Below, piece by piece: positions 17,379 to 26,318 of a DNA stretch of 63,978 nucleotides (positions are counted from its first letter, which is position 1; each line of letters opens with the position of its first letter). Source of the DNA: an uncultured Lachnospiraceae bacterium (GTDB taxonomy: Bacteria; Bacillota; Clostridia; Lachnospirales; Lachnospiraceae); NCBI GenBank assembly GCA_947625465.1, contig CANQOK010000008.1, positions 1 to 63,978 on the forward strand. The letters are read 5' to 3'. Below the pieces are notes generated by a model. The model saw only the letters and a program-made list of their open reading frames with translations. It made no database searches and had not been told where the DNA came from. Position numbers and translations under genes: made by a program.

Positions 17379-18758
17379 TTATTCCTGTTTTTTCTGCATG
17401 CGTTCATGATAGAGCTCCATGCCAAACGGCAGGAGAAATTCTTTTTGATTGGCTTCCGGATGATCCAGCACATAATCAAGCAATCCTTCCAGTACGGCTC
17501 CCACGGCTTCCCCCGGTTTAACGCCGGCTTCCAGCAGGTCTCTGCCGCTGATCTCCAGATCCCGAATCTGCAGGCAGTCGCCGGCAGAGAGGATTTCCCG
17601 GCAGGTCTTTTGGATCCATTCCAGTTTTGTCCGGACGTGCTCCCGATCTCCTTTGCTCTTGCCCTCCACATCGGCCAGCCGAAGTTCCAGCCACAGCGGA
17701 TAGAGATCCGTGCCGATTTCGTACATACTGTGACGGATGCCTGCCGCAGACAGTTCGGGATGATCCCGATGATGGCGCACCAGCCCGACAACGGCGCGCT
17801 TTGTCCGGTTATCAAATTTCAGTTCCTGCATGACCTGCCCGGCAATCGCCGCGCTATAGACCGCATGCCCGTGAAAATGATCGCCGTCCGCTTCCACAGT
17901 TTTGCACTGCGGTTTTCCCACATCATGCAGCAGAGCCGCCCAGCGCAGATACCGGTCCGCCCTTGTGTGGGCCAGCACCGCCATCGTATGTGTTCCCACA
18001 TCCCATTTATGATTCAGCGTATTCTGGCTGGTCGCAAACATGGTATCCAGCCAGGGCATAATATACTGCGACATTCCCGAGGTATAACACAGGCGGATTT
18101 TCTCCGGCGCGCCGGACAATAACAATTTATCCAGTTCCGCGCGGATCCGTTCTTTACTGATCCGGGTCAGATTCTCCGCCAGTTTGGGAATCGCCTGCCA
18201 GGTTTCAGGTTCGATCTCAAATCCCAGCTGCGCCGAAAACCGAACCGCCCGCAGCATCCGCAGCGCGTCTTCGGTAAAGCGTTCTTCGGGATTCCCCACG
18301 CAGCGGATCACTTTCTGCTCCAGATCCGCCATGCCGCCAAACACATCTACTAAACCGATATTCGGATTATACGCCATCGCATTGATGGTAAAATCCCGCC
18401 GTTTCAGATCCTCGATCAGATCGGAGGTAAAATATACGGCGTCCGGATGCCGTCCGTCCGAATATGTTCCGTCAATGCGGTAAGTAGTGACTTCATACCC
18501 CGTATGGCGGATCACAACGGTAACCGTACCGTGCCGGATTCCCGTGTCTACCGTAGCGTGAAATAAACGCTTTACGTCCTCCGGAGCCGCCGAAGTTGTA
18601 ATATCCCAGTCTTCCGGCGTTCTCCCCATCAGACTGTCCCGTACACAGCCGCCTACGATAAAGGCTTCATAACCCGCGTCATTTAAGATTTTCAGAATCA
18701 GCGCAGCGTCTTTTGGTATTTCTATATGCATTTGTACCGATTGTGTACGAATTTTCAC
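17379..18758 (-). CDS. cca: CCA tRNA nucleotidyltransferase
   Basis: Adds or repairs the 3' CCA of tRNAs without a template. The 459-aa class II enzyme has the NTase head (FIVGGCVRDSLMGR then the DWDITT metal-binding DxD), the polyA-polymerase RNA-binding region (DLIEDLKRRDFTINAMAY, EDALRMLRAVRF) and a C-terminal HD domain (LLHDVGKP, with GHAVYSA). The start is the GTG at 18758 with AAGGA seven bases upstream; an ATG nine codons later is also possible. It is 30 bases downstream of proS and probably cotranscribed, giving a tRNA-maturation pair. Confidence 0.94.
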   Translation of the reverse strand: MKIRTQSVQMHIEIPKDAALILKILNDAGYEAFIVGGCVRDSLMGRTPEDWDITTSAAPEDVKRLFHATVDTGIRHGTVTVVIRHTGYEVTTYRIDGTYSDGRHPDAVYFTSDLIEDLKRRDFTINAMAYNPNIGLVDVFGGMADLEQKVIRCVGNPEERFTEDALRMLRAVRFSAQLGFEIEPETWQAIPKLAENLTRISKERIRAELDKLLLSGAPEKIRLCYTSGMSQYIMPWLDTMFATSQNTLNHKWDVGTHTMAVLAHTRADRYLRWAALLHDVGKPQCKTVEADGDHFHGHAVYSAAIAGQVMQELKFDNRTKRAVVGLVRHHRDHPELSAAGIRHSMYEIGTDLYPLWLELRLADVEGKSKGDREHVRTKLEWIQKTCREILSAGDCLQIRDLEISGRDLLEAGVKPGEAVGAVLEGLLDYVLDHPEANQKEFLLPFGMELYHERMQKKQE

Positions 18759-18788
18759 TCCTGTTTCCTTTCTTTCCGCGGCCGGATC

Positions 18789-20222
18789 TTAGTAAGCCTT
18801 CCCCCAGTATACCATAGCCTTTGCCGGCTTTCCGCAGCAGACGCATGTATCGGCCAGATGTTCCTGTTCAAACGGCATACAGCGTGAGGTCGCCGTGGTG
18901 TCCTCCTTGATCTTGTCCTCACAGGCACGGTCACCGCACCACATTGCCTTTACAAAGCCGGGTTTCTCCGCGATCGCCTGCTTAAACTCCTCATAAGTGA
19001 CAGCAGTCGAGGTATGCGAATCCCGATGCGCTTTCGCGCGCGTATACATATCCTTCTGGATCGTCTCCAGCAATTCTCCTGTCTTTTCCGCGATCTCATC
19101 CAGCGATACCACGATTTTTTCTCTCGTATCCCTGCGTACCAGAACAGCCTGATTCGCTTCGATATCCTTCGGTCCGATCTCAACCCGCATAGGGATGCCC
19201 CGCATTTCCTGCTCGGAGAATTTCCAGCCCGGACTCTTATCGGAATCGTCAACCTTAACACGGAACGCGCCCAGCTTACCTCTGATCTCCTCTGCCTTTT
19301 CCAGCACGCCTTCCTTGTGCTGCGCGATCGGAATGATCATCACCTGCGTCGGTGCGATCCGGGGCGGCAGCACCAATCCGCTGTCGTCTCCGTGTACCAT
19401 GATGATCGCGCCCATGATCCGGGTAGACAGCCCCCAGGAAGTCTGATGCACATACTGCAGCTGATTGTCTTTATCGGTGTACTGAATATCAAACGCCCGC
19501 GCAAATCCGTCTCCGAAATTGTGGCTGGTGCCGGACTGCAGCGCCTTGCCGTCATGCATCAGCGCTTCAATGGTATAGGTAGATTCCGCGCCCGCGAATT
19601 TCTCTTTATCCGTCTTTCTTCCCTTGATCATGGGAATCGCCAGCTCCTGCTCGCAGAAATCGGCATAGACATTTAACATCTGCTCGGTTCTGGCTTCTGC
19701 CTCCTCCTGCGTTGCGTGTGCCGTATGCCCTTCCTGCCATAAAAATTCTGTCGTCCGCAGAAACGGTCTGGTCGTCTTCTCCCAGCGGCAGACCGAGCAC
19801 CACTGATTATACAGTTTCGGCAGATCCCGGTAAGAATGGATGATATTGGAATAAAAGTCGCAGAACAGGGTTTCTGAAGTAGGGCGGACACACATCCGTT
19901 CCTGCAGCGGCTCCAGACCGCCGTGCGTTACCCATGCCACCTCCGGCGCAAAGCCTTCTACATGGTCCTTTTCCTTCTGCAGCAGACTTTCCGGAATAAA
20001 CATAGGCATATAGACATTCTCTACGCCCGTCTCTTTAAATCTGCGGTCCAGTTCCTTCTGGATATTCTCCCAGATCGCGTAACCGTACGGCCTGATGATC
20101 ATACAGCCCTTTACGCTGGAATATTCTACCAGCTCCGCCTTCTTTACCACATCCGTATACCACTGCGCGAAATCCTCATTCATTGACGTAATGGATTCTA
20201 CCAGTTTCTTTTCCTTTGCCAT
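18789..20222 (-). CDS. proS: Prolyl-tRNA synthetase (short, archaeal/eukaryotic type)
   Basis: Charges tRNA-Pro. At 477 aa this is the short ProS form without the editing insertion, with class II motif 2 around [18 protein letters not shown] and motif 3 in [13 protein letters not shown]. The C-terminal extension ends in VYWGKAY and holds Cys pairs ([20 protein letters not shown] and CVCCGKP) suggestive of a zinc site. The ATG at 20222 has AAGGAG upstream. It is controlled by the proline T-box at 20281-20530. Confidence 0.95.
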   Translation of the reverse strand: MAKEKKLVESITSMNEDFAQWYTDVVKKAELVEYSSVKGCMIIRPYGYAIWENIQKELDRRFKETGVENVYMPMFIPESLLQKEKDHVEGFAPEVAWVTHGGLEPLQERMCVRPTSETLFCDFYSNIIHSYRDLPKLYNQWCSVCRWEKTTRPFLRTTEFLWQEGHTAHATQEEAEARTEQMLNVYADFCEQELAIPMIKGRKTDKEKFAGAESTYTIEALMHDGKALQSGTSHNFGDGFARAFDIQYTDKDNQLQYVHQTSWGLSTRIMGAIIMVHGDDSGLVLPPRIAPTQVMIIPIAQHKEGVLEKAEEIRGKLGAFRVKVDDSDKSPGWKFSEQEMRGIPMRVEIGPKDIEANQAVLVRRDTREKIVVSLDEIAEKTGELLETIQKDMYTRAKAHRDSHTSTAVTYEEFKQAIAEKPGFVKAMWCGDRACEDKIKEDTTATSRCMPFEQEHLADTCVCCGKPAKAMVYWGKAY

Positions 20223-20280
20223 TTTCTTTCTCCTTTTACCGTTTAATTTTTGGAATTACAGACCGAACAGACCTGTAATG

Positions 20281-20530
20281 AAAAACGCCGGTCATCCAAG
20301 CCCCATCGGGACCGGACAACCGGCGGTACCACCCTCATTAACAACAGCGCCTTCGCGCCATTGTTCCCTTTTATGCCTATAACGCCGGCCTGCGTCCTGC
20401 TTTCACAGGAAACTCCGAGGCAGGTTCCACAGGTTCTGCCGGAAGCTCACACCGGCCGCTCCCTCTCTGCGCGCATATCGCTGCGTACTAACCCTCTTCA
20501 CCGTCAACTGTGTAATTCTGTTTTGAGAAT
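20281..20530 (-). promoter_or_regulatory. T-box riboswitch (proline) of proS
   Basis: On the minus strand the leader holds the T-box core AGGGTGGTACCGCC (near 20322-20335), the stem I AGTA and GTGTGAG-type motifs, and a 12-bp terminator stem (with two wobble pairs) followed by TTTTT, at about 20281-20327. By alignment with known leaders, the specifier is CCT (20422-20424), in the context GGAACCTGCCTCGGAGT, a proline codon matching the downstream gene. Uncharged tRNA-Pro should favour the antiterminator. Confidence 0.92.
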
Positions 20531-20536
20531 ACAGCT

Positions 20537-20565
20537 ATTTTAAAATAGGAAACGGCGTTTGTCAA
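20537..20565 (-). promoter_or_regulatory. Sigma-A promoter of the proS T-box unit
   Basis: Consensus TTGACA (20560-20565), 17-base spacer and TAAAAT (20537-20542) on the minus strand, just ahead of the T-box leader. Confidence 0.85.
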
Positions 20566-20609
20566 GAGAAAAAACGCTGTTCCGGGGCGCATTTGCCAAT
20601 CGACAATAA

Positions 20610-20638
20610 TTGATTTTTATACTTTATTATGTTACAAT
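20610..20638 (+). promoter_or_regulatory. Sigma-A promoter of small anchored protein
   Basis: TTGATT (20610-20615), 17-base spacer and TACAAT (20633-20638), 25 bases upstream of the ATG at 20664. It diverges from the proS promoter. Confidence 0.7.
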
Positions 20639-20663
20639 TTATTAGAAAAAGGAGGTCTTGCCC

Positions 20664-21071
20664 ATGAAGAAAAAATATGTGATCATCGCAGGCATCGCAG
20701 CTGCTCTCATTCTGCTGTGCACAATCGGAGGAATCCTTCTTTTTTCAGAGCCGGAACCGGTTTTTGATTATATTCCCCCCTCTGTTGTCGGACCAGTTGT
20801 CGAAGTCATAGATTCAAATACGGTTCGCCTTAAAATAGGACACACCGATGACGAACAATTAGCAACAGGGCAGGAGGTGATCCTGCATTATAATACTGAT
20901 GATAAAGTTCAAGTTGGCAATGTAATTAAAGCTTCCTATGGCGGCAGTGAAATAAGAAACGATTATCCCTACATCGGCGTAGACACAGCTCTGAATGTCT
21001 ACGATAACATTGCAGCCTATAACGAATATATTGACCAGTATTTGCCGGAATGGAAAATAGCAGAAGAATAA
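20664..21071 (+). CDS. Small membrane-anchored extracytoplasmic protein
   Basis: A 135-aa protein of unknown function. An N-terminal hydrophobic segment (about 6-25, after MKKKY) should anchor or secrete it. The rest is a beta-rich domain with a VVGPVVEVIDSNTVRLKIG start that resembles OB-like or YobA/DUF3221-like domains, but I see no decisive motif. The ATG at 20664 has a strong GGAGG. It has its own promoter. The DNA just after it (21077-21290) contains an open, protein-like frame without a start, so the locus may have lost sequence. Confidence 0.7.
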   Translation: MKKKYVIIAGIAAALILLCTIGGILLFSEPEPVFDYIPPSVVGPVVEVIDSNTVRLKIGHTDDEQLATGQEVILHYNTDDKVQVGNVIKASYGGSEIRNDYPYIGVDTALNVYDNIAAYNEYIDQYLPEWKIAEE

Positions 21072-21076
21072 ATATA

Positions 21077-21290
21077 GTTTCATGGGGAAATCTATGATCA
21101 GAAACGGGATTCCGTCCTGCCGTTTGGTTCCGGAAAATCGGCAGACCGGACCGTAGAAGCGGACCTTTCGTCTTTTCCGGTTACCCTGTCCGACTATGCG
21201 CCGGACGACTGGAACGGACGCTTACTTTTGATATTTGAACTTCAGGACTGCGGCGAAGCGGTTTCCGCCGTGATAACGGTACGGGACTGA
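21077..21290 (+). pseudogene. Possible 3' remnant of a lost gene
   Basis: A frame without stop codons and without a start or ribosome-binding site reads about 70 residues, including YDQKRDSVLPFGSG and WNGRLLLIFELQD, and ends at TGA 21288-21290. Codon choice looks like that of its neighbours rather than random DNA. It overlaps the 3' end of the minus-strand gene at 21242. I cannot name a family. It could also be chance openness. Confidence 0.3.
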
Positions 21291-21625
21291 ACCGATAGCT
21301 CCAGGATCCGGTCATACTGGCCGTACATCTTCTGCACTTCATTTTCCAGCAGATAATAATGCGCGATATAGAAAACCAGCAGGACCAGGAGCAGCAGCGC
21401 CGGAAGCAGCATAAAGAAAAACTTTGCGATAAAAGCGATTCCCACACACAGCATACATAACACCGCAACTAAGGCTGTTACAATTAAATGTACCAGCCTT
21501 TCATGCTGAAAAAACGCGATCTGATCCAGATGTCTTTTTAATACCGTTTCCCAGTCCGTCGCCGGATCTTCCCTGGCAAGCAGACCGTCGACCGATCTGC
21601 GGTAAGCTAAGATTCTTTTCTTCAC
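21242..21625 (-). CDS. Two-span membrane protein of unknown function
   Basis: A 127-aa protein with two adjacent transmembrane helices (about 45-65 and 70-92) and soluble N- and C-terminal helices (VDGLLAREDPATDWETVLKR; YLLENEVQKMYGQYDRILEL). The start is a GTG at 21625 with GAGGAG upstream. No family is recognised. It follows the DHHW protein gene on the same strand by about 45 bases and may belong to the same unit. Confidence 0.65.
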   Translation of the reverse strand: MKKRILAYRRSVDGLLAREDPATDWETVLKRHLDQIAFFQHERLVHLIVTALVAVLCMLCVGIAFIAKFFFMLLPALLLLVLLVFYIAHYYLLENEVQKMYGQYDRILELSVQSRTVITAETASPQS

Positions 21626-21672
21626 GGAAAACTCCTCTTCCTCATTCGATTTCTGCGGATCGTTCCGCTGTA

Positions 21673-22827
21673 TTACACATTTAACATAAAGGCGGTGGCG
21701 TCCAGCATAAATTTCGCCGTATTGTGGATCACCAGCACATCTGTATAATTTTCTTCGATTCCCAGAGACTGTACGCCCAGATTATAATACCGGGTATCCA
21801 CTACAGTCACATGTTCAAAATGATTGACGATAAACGGCAGCATAGCGTGAGCGTAGGAGTCCTTGACCACCAGCAGGCTTTTGCCGTTTTTCACGGAAGT
21901 CTCGATATCCACAATGGCGTGATTGCCGTCCAGAAATACCGTATATTGATCCTTCTTCTCCAGATTTGCTCTCGCGTACAGCGTATCCGACACCGTCTTC
22001 GCCTGATCCAGCATCCGGTCATAAGAGAGCCGGTAAGTAATCCCCTCTGCCTGATAAATATCAATGGAATCCGGGCTTCTGCCGTATACGATCCGGGACT
22101 GATTGGTGCCGTAAAAATCTTCCGTCACTGTCTCCTTTTGGAAATCCGACAATGCCATGGGCGTGATCCCGCAGCTGTCCGCCCACTGCGCATATCCGTA
22201 GTAAGCGCCCAGCGCCGTCCAGTGATGATCATTTTTAAAGTAAATATATTCCCCACTGTGCGCCTTCAGCGTATCTGTGGTATCTATCAGATTGTCAAAC
22301 GCCATGCCGTCCTTCAGGCGGGCGATCACAGCGGCCTCGTCAAACTGTGTCGCGTGCGCAGGCAGATAGTCGGTTAAAACCGCGGCGGCCGTCGGGATCA
22401 TTACCACCTTCACATGATCCTCGCCCAGCTCCAACGTCGTATTGTTCACAAATTTACACAGCTCCGTAATATTCTTATCTACGGTTTCCGCGTCAAAATC
22501 CGCATCCGTATAGCGGCGGATCAGATAGTCGTTGTCCGCCAGATATACGTCCTTGATATCCTGTTTGCCCAGCGCAGCCTCTACGCTTGATTTCAAAGAA
22601 ATCCACATACCGCGCATTACGAACTGGTCGGACAGATACGTCTCATAAGCGGAACCGAAACTGCCGTCCATCAGAGACGCCCAGGTAAATTCCGGCATAT
22701 CCGCAAGCGTTCGGTTTTCCAGCTCCGAGATCGCTTCATCCGGTTTGAAATGAGACCAGACCGCCAGCGTAAAGATCAGAGTCAGAAATAACACGACCGG
22801 GATCGTCTGCAGAATTTTCTTTTTCAT
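21673..22827 (-). CDS. DHHW-family (AlgX/AlgJ-like) membrane-anchored protein
   Basis: A 384-aa protein with one N-terminal membrane anchor (about 8-27) and an extracytoplasmic SGNH-hydrolase-like domain. The KNDHHWTALG motif (about residues 199-208) and the late VVKDSYAHAMLPF block with a conserved Ser are the DHHW-family signatures. AlgJ/AlgX relatives act with MBOAT proteins to acetylate exopolysaccharide. The ATG at 22827 has AAAGGGG upstream; a GTG three codons before it is too close to that site. It follows the MBOAT gene by 17 bases, which supports an O-acylation pair. The acceptor polymer is unknown. Confidence 0.85.
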   Translation of the reverse strand: MKKKILQTIPVVLFLTLIFTLAVWSHFKPDEAISELENRTLADMPEFTWASLMDGSFGSAYETYLSDQFVMRGMWISLKSSVEAALGKQDIKDVYLADNDYLIRRYTDADFDAETVDKNITELCKFVNNTTLELGEDHVKVVMIPTAAAVLTDYLPAHATQFDEAAVIARLKDGMAFDNLIDTTDTLKAHSGEYIYFKNDHHWTALGAYYGYAQWADSCGITPMALSDFQKETVTEDFYGTNQSRIVYGRSPDSIDIYQAEGITYRLSYDRMLDQAKTVSDTLYARANLEKKDQYTVFLDGNHAIVDIETSVKNGKSLLVVKDSYAHAMLPFIVNHFEHVTVVDTRYYNLGVQSLGIEENYTDVLVIHNTAKFMLDATAFMLNV

Positions 22828-22844
22828 ACGCCGCACACCCCTTT

Positions 22845-24323
22845 CTAAAACCGGAAATACAAAAACGGATTAAAGGAAGAATCCACCAGATAAGCCGTCG
22901 CCCACAGAAAGATCCCGACAATAAACACGCTTTGCAGAATCGTATAGACTACCTGATACTTTCGCGCTCCATATACGCCGGTCCCCGCTTCCACTGCTGC
23001 CGCCCGATCCGGATTCTCCGTTTCAGGCGCGAATACCCTGCTGATCAGTTTGGACGGAAGGTTCGTTGCCGCCACGATCAGGATCACAAACAGCACCGCG
23101 TTGCTCATCAGCAGATACAGCCCCCGCTCATCCGTCAGACCGCCGGTTCCCATGCCGAACATGGTTTTGATATACGCCGCCCCGTCCGTCATATCGTTAT
23201 AGGAGAAAATCGCCCAGCTTACCACGACCAGAAACAGCGTGTAAATATGGCCGAACACTGCCGGAATCCGTTCCAGCACTTTTAACAAAAACAGCTTTTC
23301 CAATATGAGAAGCACACAGAAATACAGGCCCCAGATCACAAAATTCCAGGAGGCGCCGTGCCACAGTCCGGTCAAAAACCATACGACCGCGATATTGCAT
23401 ATCTGCCGTCCCTTTCCTTTCCGGTTTCCGCCAAGCGGTATGTATACATACTCCCGGAACCACGTTCCCAGAGAAATATGCCATCTGCGCCAGAATTCCG
23501 TAATGGAGCGGGACATATACGGATAGTTGAAATTTTCCAGAAAATGAAACCCGAAAATCTCTCCCAGACCGATCGCCATATCCGAGTAACCGGAAAAGTC
23601 AAAATACAGCTGCAGAGAAAAGGCGATAATCCCGATCCAGGCCGTCAGCATGCTCAGGTTTTCCGGCGCGATCGCGGAAATCTCCGTCCATACAAGCCCG
23701 ATGTTGTTGGCAAGCAGTACCTTTTTCCCCAGTCCGGTCATAAACCGGGTGATCCCGTAAGAGGTCTGCGCCATCGTGTGGATCCTGTGATTCAGCTGCT
23801 CCGCAATGGTCTGAAACCGCACGATCGGGCCCGCGATCAGCTGCGGGAACAGCGCCACATAAGCGCCGAACGAGATGATATTTTTCTGAACCTTCGCGTC
23901 GCCCCGATATACGTCTACCGTATAGGACATAGTCTGAAAGGTATAAAAGGAAATCCCGATCGGAAGTCCCAGATTCATAGCGCCGATCCGGGTGCCGAAT
24001 ACGGCATTGATATTTTCAATGATAAAATCCCCGTATTTGAAAAAGCCCAGCAGACTCAGATTCACGACCATGGAAACCGCCACAAAGATCCTGGCTTTCC
24101 CCCGATTCCCGCGCTCCAGATTTCTCGCTACCATTCTGCCGCTGGTATAATCCACAACTGTAGAAAACAGCATCAATACCACATAGACCGGTTCGCCCCA
24201 CGCATAAAACACCAGGCTGGCTAAAAACAGGACCAGGTTCCGCATGCGGTTCGGTACTATAAAATAAAGCGGCAGCACGATCGCCAAAAATCGGAACAAA
24301 AATAACAGACTGCTGAAAACCAT
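22845..24323 (-). CDS. MBOAT-family O-acyltransferase
   Basis: A 492-aa polytopic membrane protein of the AlgI/DltB/PatA group, which moves acyl groups across the membrane to an extracellular acceptor. Signatures are the early VFYAWGEPVY, the FWRRWHISLGTWFREYVYIPLGGNRKG region and the catalytic His in FLTGLWHGASWNF. Length is typical of AlgI. It is first in a unit with the DHHW protein and has its own promoter. No dltA/dltC genes are near, so polysaccharide rather than teichoic-acid acylation is more likely. Confidence 0.93.
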   Translation of the reverse strand: MVFSSLLFLFRFLAIVLPLYFIVPNRMRNLVLFLASLVFYAWGEPVYVVLMLFSTVVDYTSGRMVARNLERGNRGKARIFVAVSMVVNLSLLGFFKYGDFIIENINAVFGTRIGAMNLGLPIGISFYTFQTMSYTVDVYRGDAKVQKNIISFGAYVALFPQLIAGPIVRFQTIAEQLNHRIHTMAQTSYGITRFMTGLGKKVLLANNIGLVWTEISAIAPENLSMLTAWIGIIAFSLQLYFDFSGYSDMAIGLGEIFGFHFLENFNYPYMSRSITEFWRRWHISLGTWFREYVYIPLGGNRKGKGRQICNIAVVWFLTGLWHGASWNFVIWGLYFCVLLILEKLFLLKVLERIPAVFGHIYTLFLVVVSWAIFSYNDMTDGAAYIKTMFGMGTGGLTDERGLYLLMSNAVLFVILIVAATNLPSKLISRVFAPETENPDRAAAVEAGTGVYGARKYQVVYTILQSVFIVGIFLWATAYLVDSSFNPFLYFRF

Positions 24324-24383
24324 TTCCCTTATACTCTCACTTTCGTATCAGATACTCCATTTTCCGCTTTGAAATGCGTTTCC

Positions 24384-24412
24384 ATTTTACAACATTCAAT
24401 TCTATTTGACAA
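24384..24412 (-). promoter_or_regulatory. Sigma-A promoter of the MBOAT-DHHW unit
   Basis: On the minus strand TTGTCA (24407-24412), 17-base spacer, TAAAAT (24384-24389), about 60 bases before the MBOAT start. Confidence 0.7.
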
Positions 24413-24422
24413 GGTAATTTCT

Positions 24423-25469
24423 TTATAATCTGGGCAGATTGCAGGCTTCTTTTACAATTGTTACGATCAGAACATAGGCGACGGGACCGTAGAAGATCCC
24501 GAACAGTCCGAAAACCTGAAATCCAATGTAGATCGCAAGCAGACTGGCGAAGGAGGAAATTCCCATCCCATTCCCCATCAGGCGGGGTTCCAGCAGTTCC
24601 CGGATAAAATATGTGATCAAAAACAGGACCGTCAGTCCGATCCCCTGATAAAGATTGCCCTGAACAAAACAAAAGATTGCCCAGGGGACAAAGACAACGC
24701 CGGTTCCGATAAAGGGAATGGCGTCCAGAATGCCGGTTCCCAGCCCTAACAGCAGACAGTAGGGATTTCCCAGCAGCCACAGCCCGACCACGCAGGTAAC
24801 AGATATCAGTCCCCAGAGCGTCAGCTGGCTTTTACAGTAGGCGACCAGCGCCACCTTTAACTGATGACAGATCAGATTGACTTCATCCCGGTAGAGAAAC
24901 CGTTTTCTCCACTCTCCGATCTTCTCATTATCCCTGGCAAAAAAGTAAGCCGTGATCCACGCCAGGACGCCGTCCACGATCAGACTGCCGACTATATTTA
25001 CAATGCGGGCGGCATGACCGGTAATCTGCCCCACATCTCCGCTCTGTTTCCCGAGCTGCCCGACTGCATTGTCAAGCCACTGCCTGCACTGCTCCGGTGA
25101 AACGGGAAACCAGCGGCTCACCCAATCACAGATCCCGTTTCCCATTTCAGACAGCATCGCAAGCATTTGATCCGTATGGTCCAGCAGTACAAGCAGCTGC
25201 CTGACAGTCGTTCCGACCAGCCATACCACCGCCGTGATCAGAATGGAAAGCAGCAGAAACAGCAATACCACGATCGCGATCTGCCGCTTGATATGCCAGT
25301 GCGTTTCCAGCCAGTAGACCATCGGGCGGACAATGCAGGCCAGCGCGTATCCCAGCAGGATCGGCCACAAAACAGGCATGCCGAAGGCAAAAAAAATCCA
25401 GACGCCCAGAGCTGCTCCAAGCGTCCAAAACCATACCTTCCATTTTATGCTGATCTGCCGTTTTCCCAT
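24423..25469 (-). CDS. AI-2E family permease (YtvI-like)
   Basis: A 348-aa polytopic membrane protein of the AI-2E/UPF0118 family. It has two N-terminal spans (about 15-50), a third near 60-85, a soluble helical insertion (about 90-150) and a C-terminal bundle with the family motifs LDAIPFIGTGVVFVPWAI, PRLMGNGMGISSFASLLAIYIG and FGIFYGPV. Sporulation protein YtvI is the closest characterised type I recall, but transporters of this family have varied substrates. AAGGA lies 7 bases before the ATG. Confidence 0.88.
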   Translation of the reverse strand: MGKRQISIKWKVWFWTLGAALGVWIFFAFGMPVLWPILLGYALACIVRPMVYWLETHWHIKRQIAIVVLLFLLLSILITAVVWLVGTTVRQLLVLLDHTDQMLAMLSEMGNGICDWVSRWFPVSPEQCRQWLDNAVGQLGKQSGDVGQITGHAARIVNIVGSLIVDGVLAWITAYFFARDNEKIGEWRKRFLYRDEVNLICHQLKVALVAYCKSQLTLWGLISVTCVVGLWLLGNPYCLLLGLGTGILDAIPFIGTGVVFVPWAIFCFVQGNLYQGIGLTVLFLITYFIRELLEPRLMGNGMGISSFASLLAIYIGFQVFGLFGIFYGPVAYVLIVTIVKEACNLPRL

Positions 25470-25584
25470 CCTGAAATCCTTTATAAAAGTGTTCTTTACA
25501 AATTTCCGGTTTCTCCGTATACTATAACCAGTTTTTACTTTTTCATTCTATTTTTCATTCTATGATACAGGGAGAAAACAGCGA

Positions 25585-26316
25585 ATGCAGCCTGATATTC
25601 TATATGAAGACCAAGAGATCATTGTATGTCGCAAGCCCGCCGGGATCGCCGCGCAGGCAGACCGTTCCTTTCTGCCGGATATGGTCAGCCTGATCCGCAA
25701 TCATCTGGCGGCTTCCGGACAGACTGACAGCGGACAGATCCCTTATGTAGGCGTGGTGCACCGTCTGGACAAGCCGGTGGAAGGGATTTTGGTATATGGA
25801 AAAACGCCTGCTGCCGCTGCCTTTTTGAGCAGACAGGTTTCCGACGCCGGAAGCCTTAAAATGCAGAAACGCTACCGGGCCTCCGTTTACGGCACACTGC
25901 CCGTCGACGGCAAAGACGGCAGCTTTCACCTGTTAGAGGATTTTCTGATCCATGACAAGCGCAGCCATTGTGCCCGCATCGCTGCAGACAGTTCTGTGTC
26001 AAAAGCCGGAAACCGGGCAGACGCCAAACCGGCGCGGCTCGCTTACCGCTGTACCGGACACAGTGAACGAAACGGACAGCCGGTATCACTGCTCGACATT
26101 CAGTTGTTCACCGGACGTTTTCATCAGATTCGGGCACAGCTGTCTCATCTGGGCTATCCTATTGTGGGAGACACCAAATACGGCGCGCCCGATCAAAAAT
26201 GCCCATTGGAGCTGTGCGCCTGTTCGCTGGCATTCACACACCCCAATGGGCAGACTATGACTTTTTCAATTGCAGAGCATCCACAGCCGGACGCTGTTTC
26301 GGCTGATCCGGACTGA
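25585..26316 (+). CDS. RluA-family pseudouridine synthase
   Basis: A 243-aa RNA pseudouridine synthase. The catalytic Asp lies in VVHRLDKPVEGILVYGKT, followed by the LFTGRFHQIRAQLSHLGYPI motif and VGDTKYGAP typical of RluA/RluC/RluD. There is no S4 domain, so it is a short single-domain form. GGGAG lies 10 bases before the ATG. Its stop is 2 bases from the metK stop on the other strand, leaving no room for a terminator. The RNA target is not predictable from sequence. Confidence 0.9.
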   Translation: MQPDILYEDQEIIVCRKPAGIAAQADRSFLPDMVSLIRNHLAASGQTDSGQIPYVGVVHRLDKPVEGILVYGKTPAAAAFLSRQVSDAGSLKMQKRYRASVYGTLPVDGKDGSFHLLEDFLIHDKRSHCARIAADSSVSKAGNRADAKPARLAYRCTGHSERNGQPVSLLDIQLFTGRFHQIRAQLSHLGYPIVGDTKYGAPDQKCPLELCACSLAFTHPNGQTMTFSIAEHPQPDAVSADPD

Positions 26317-26318
26317 AC

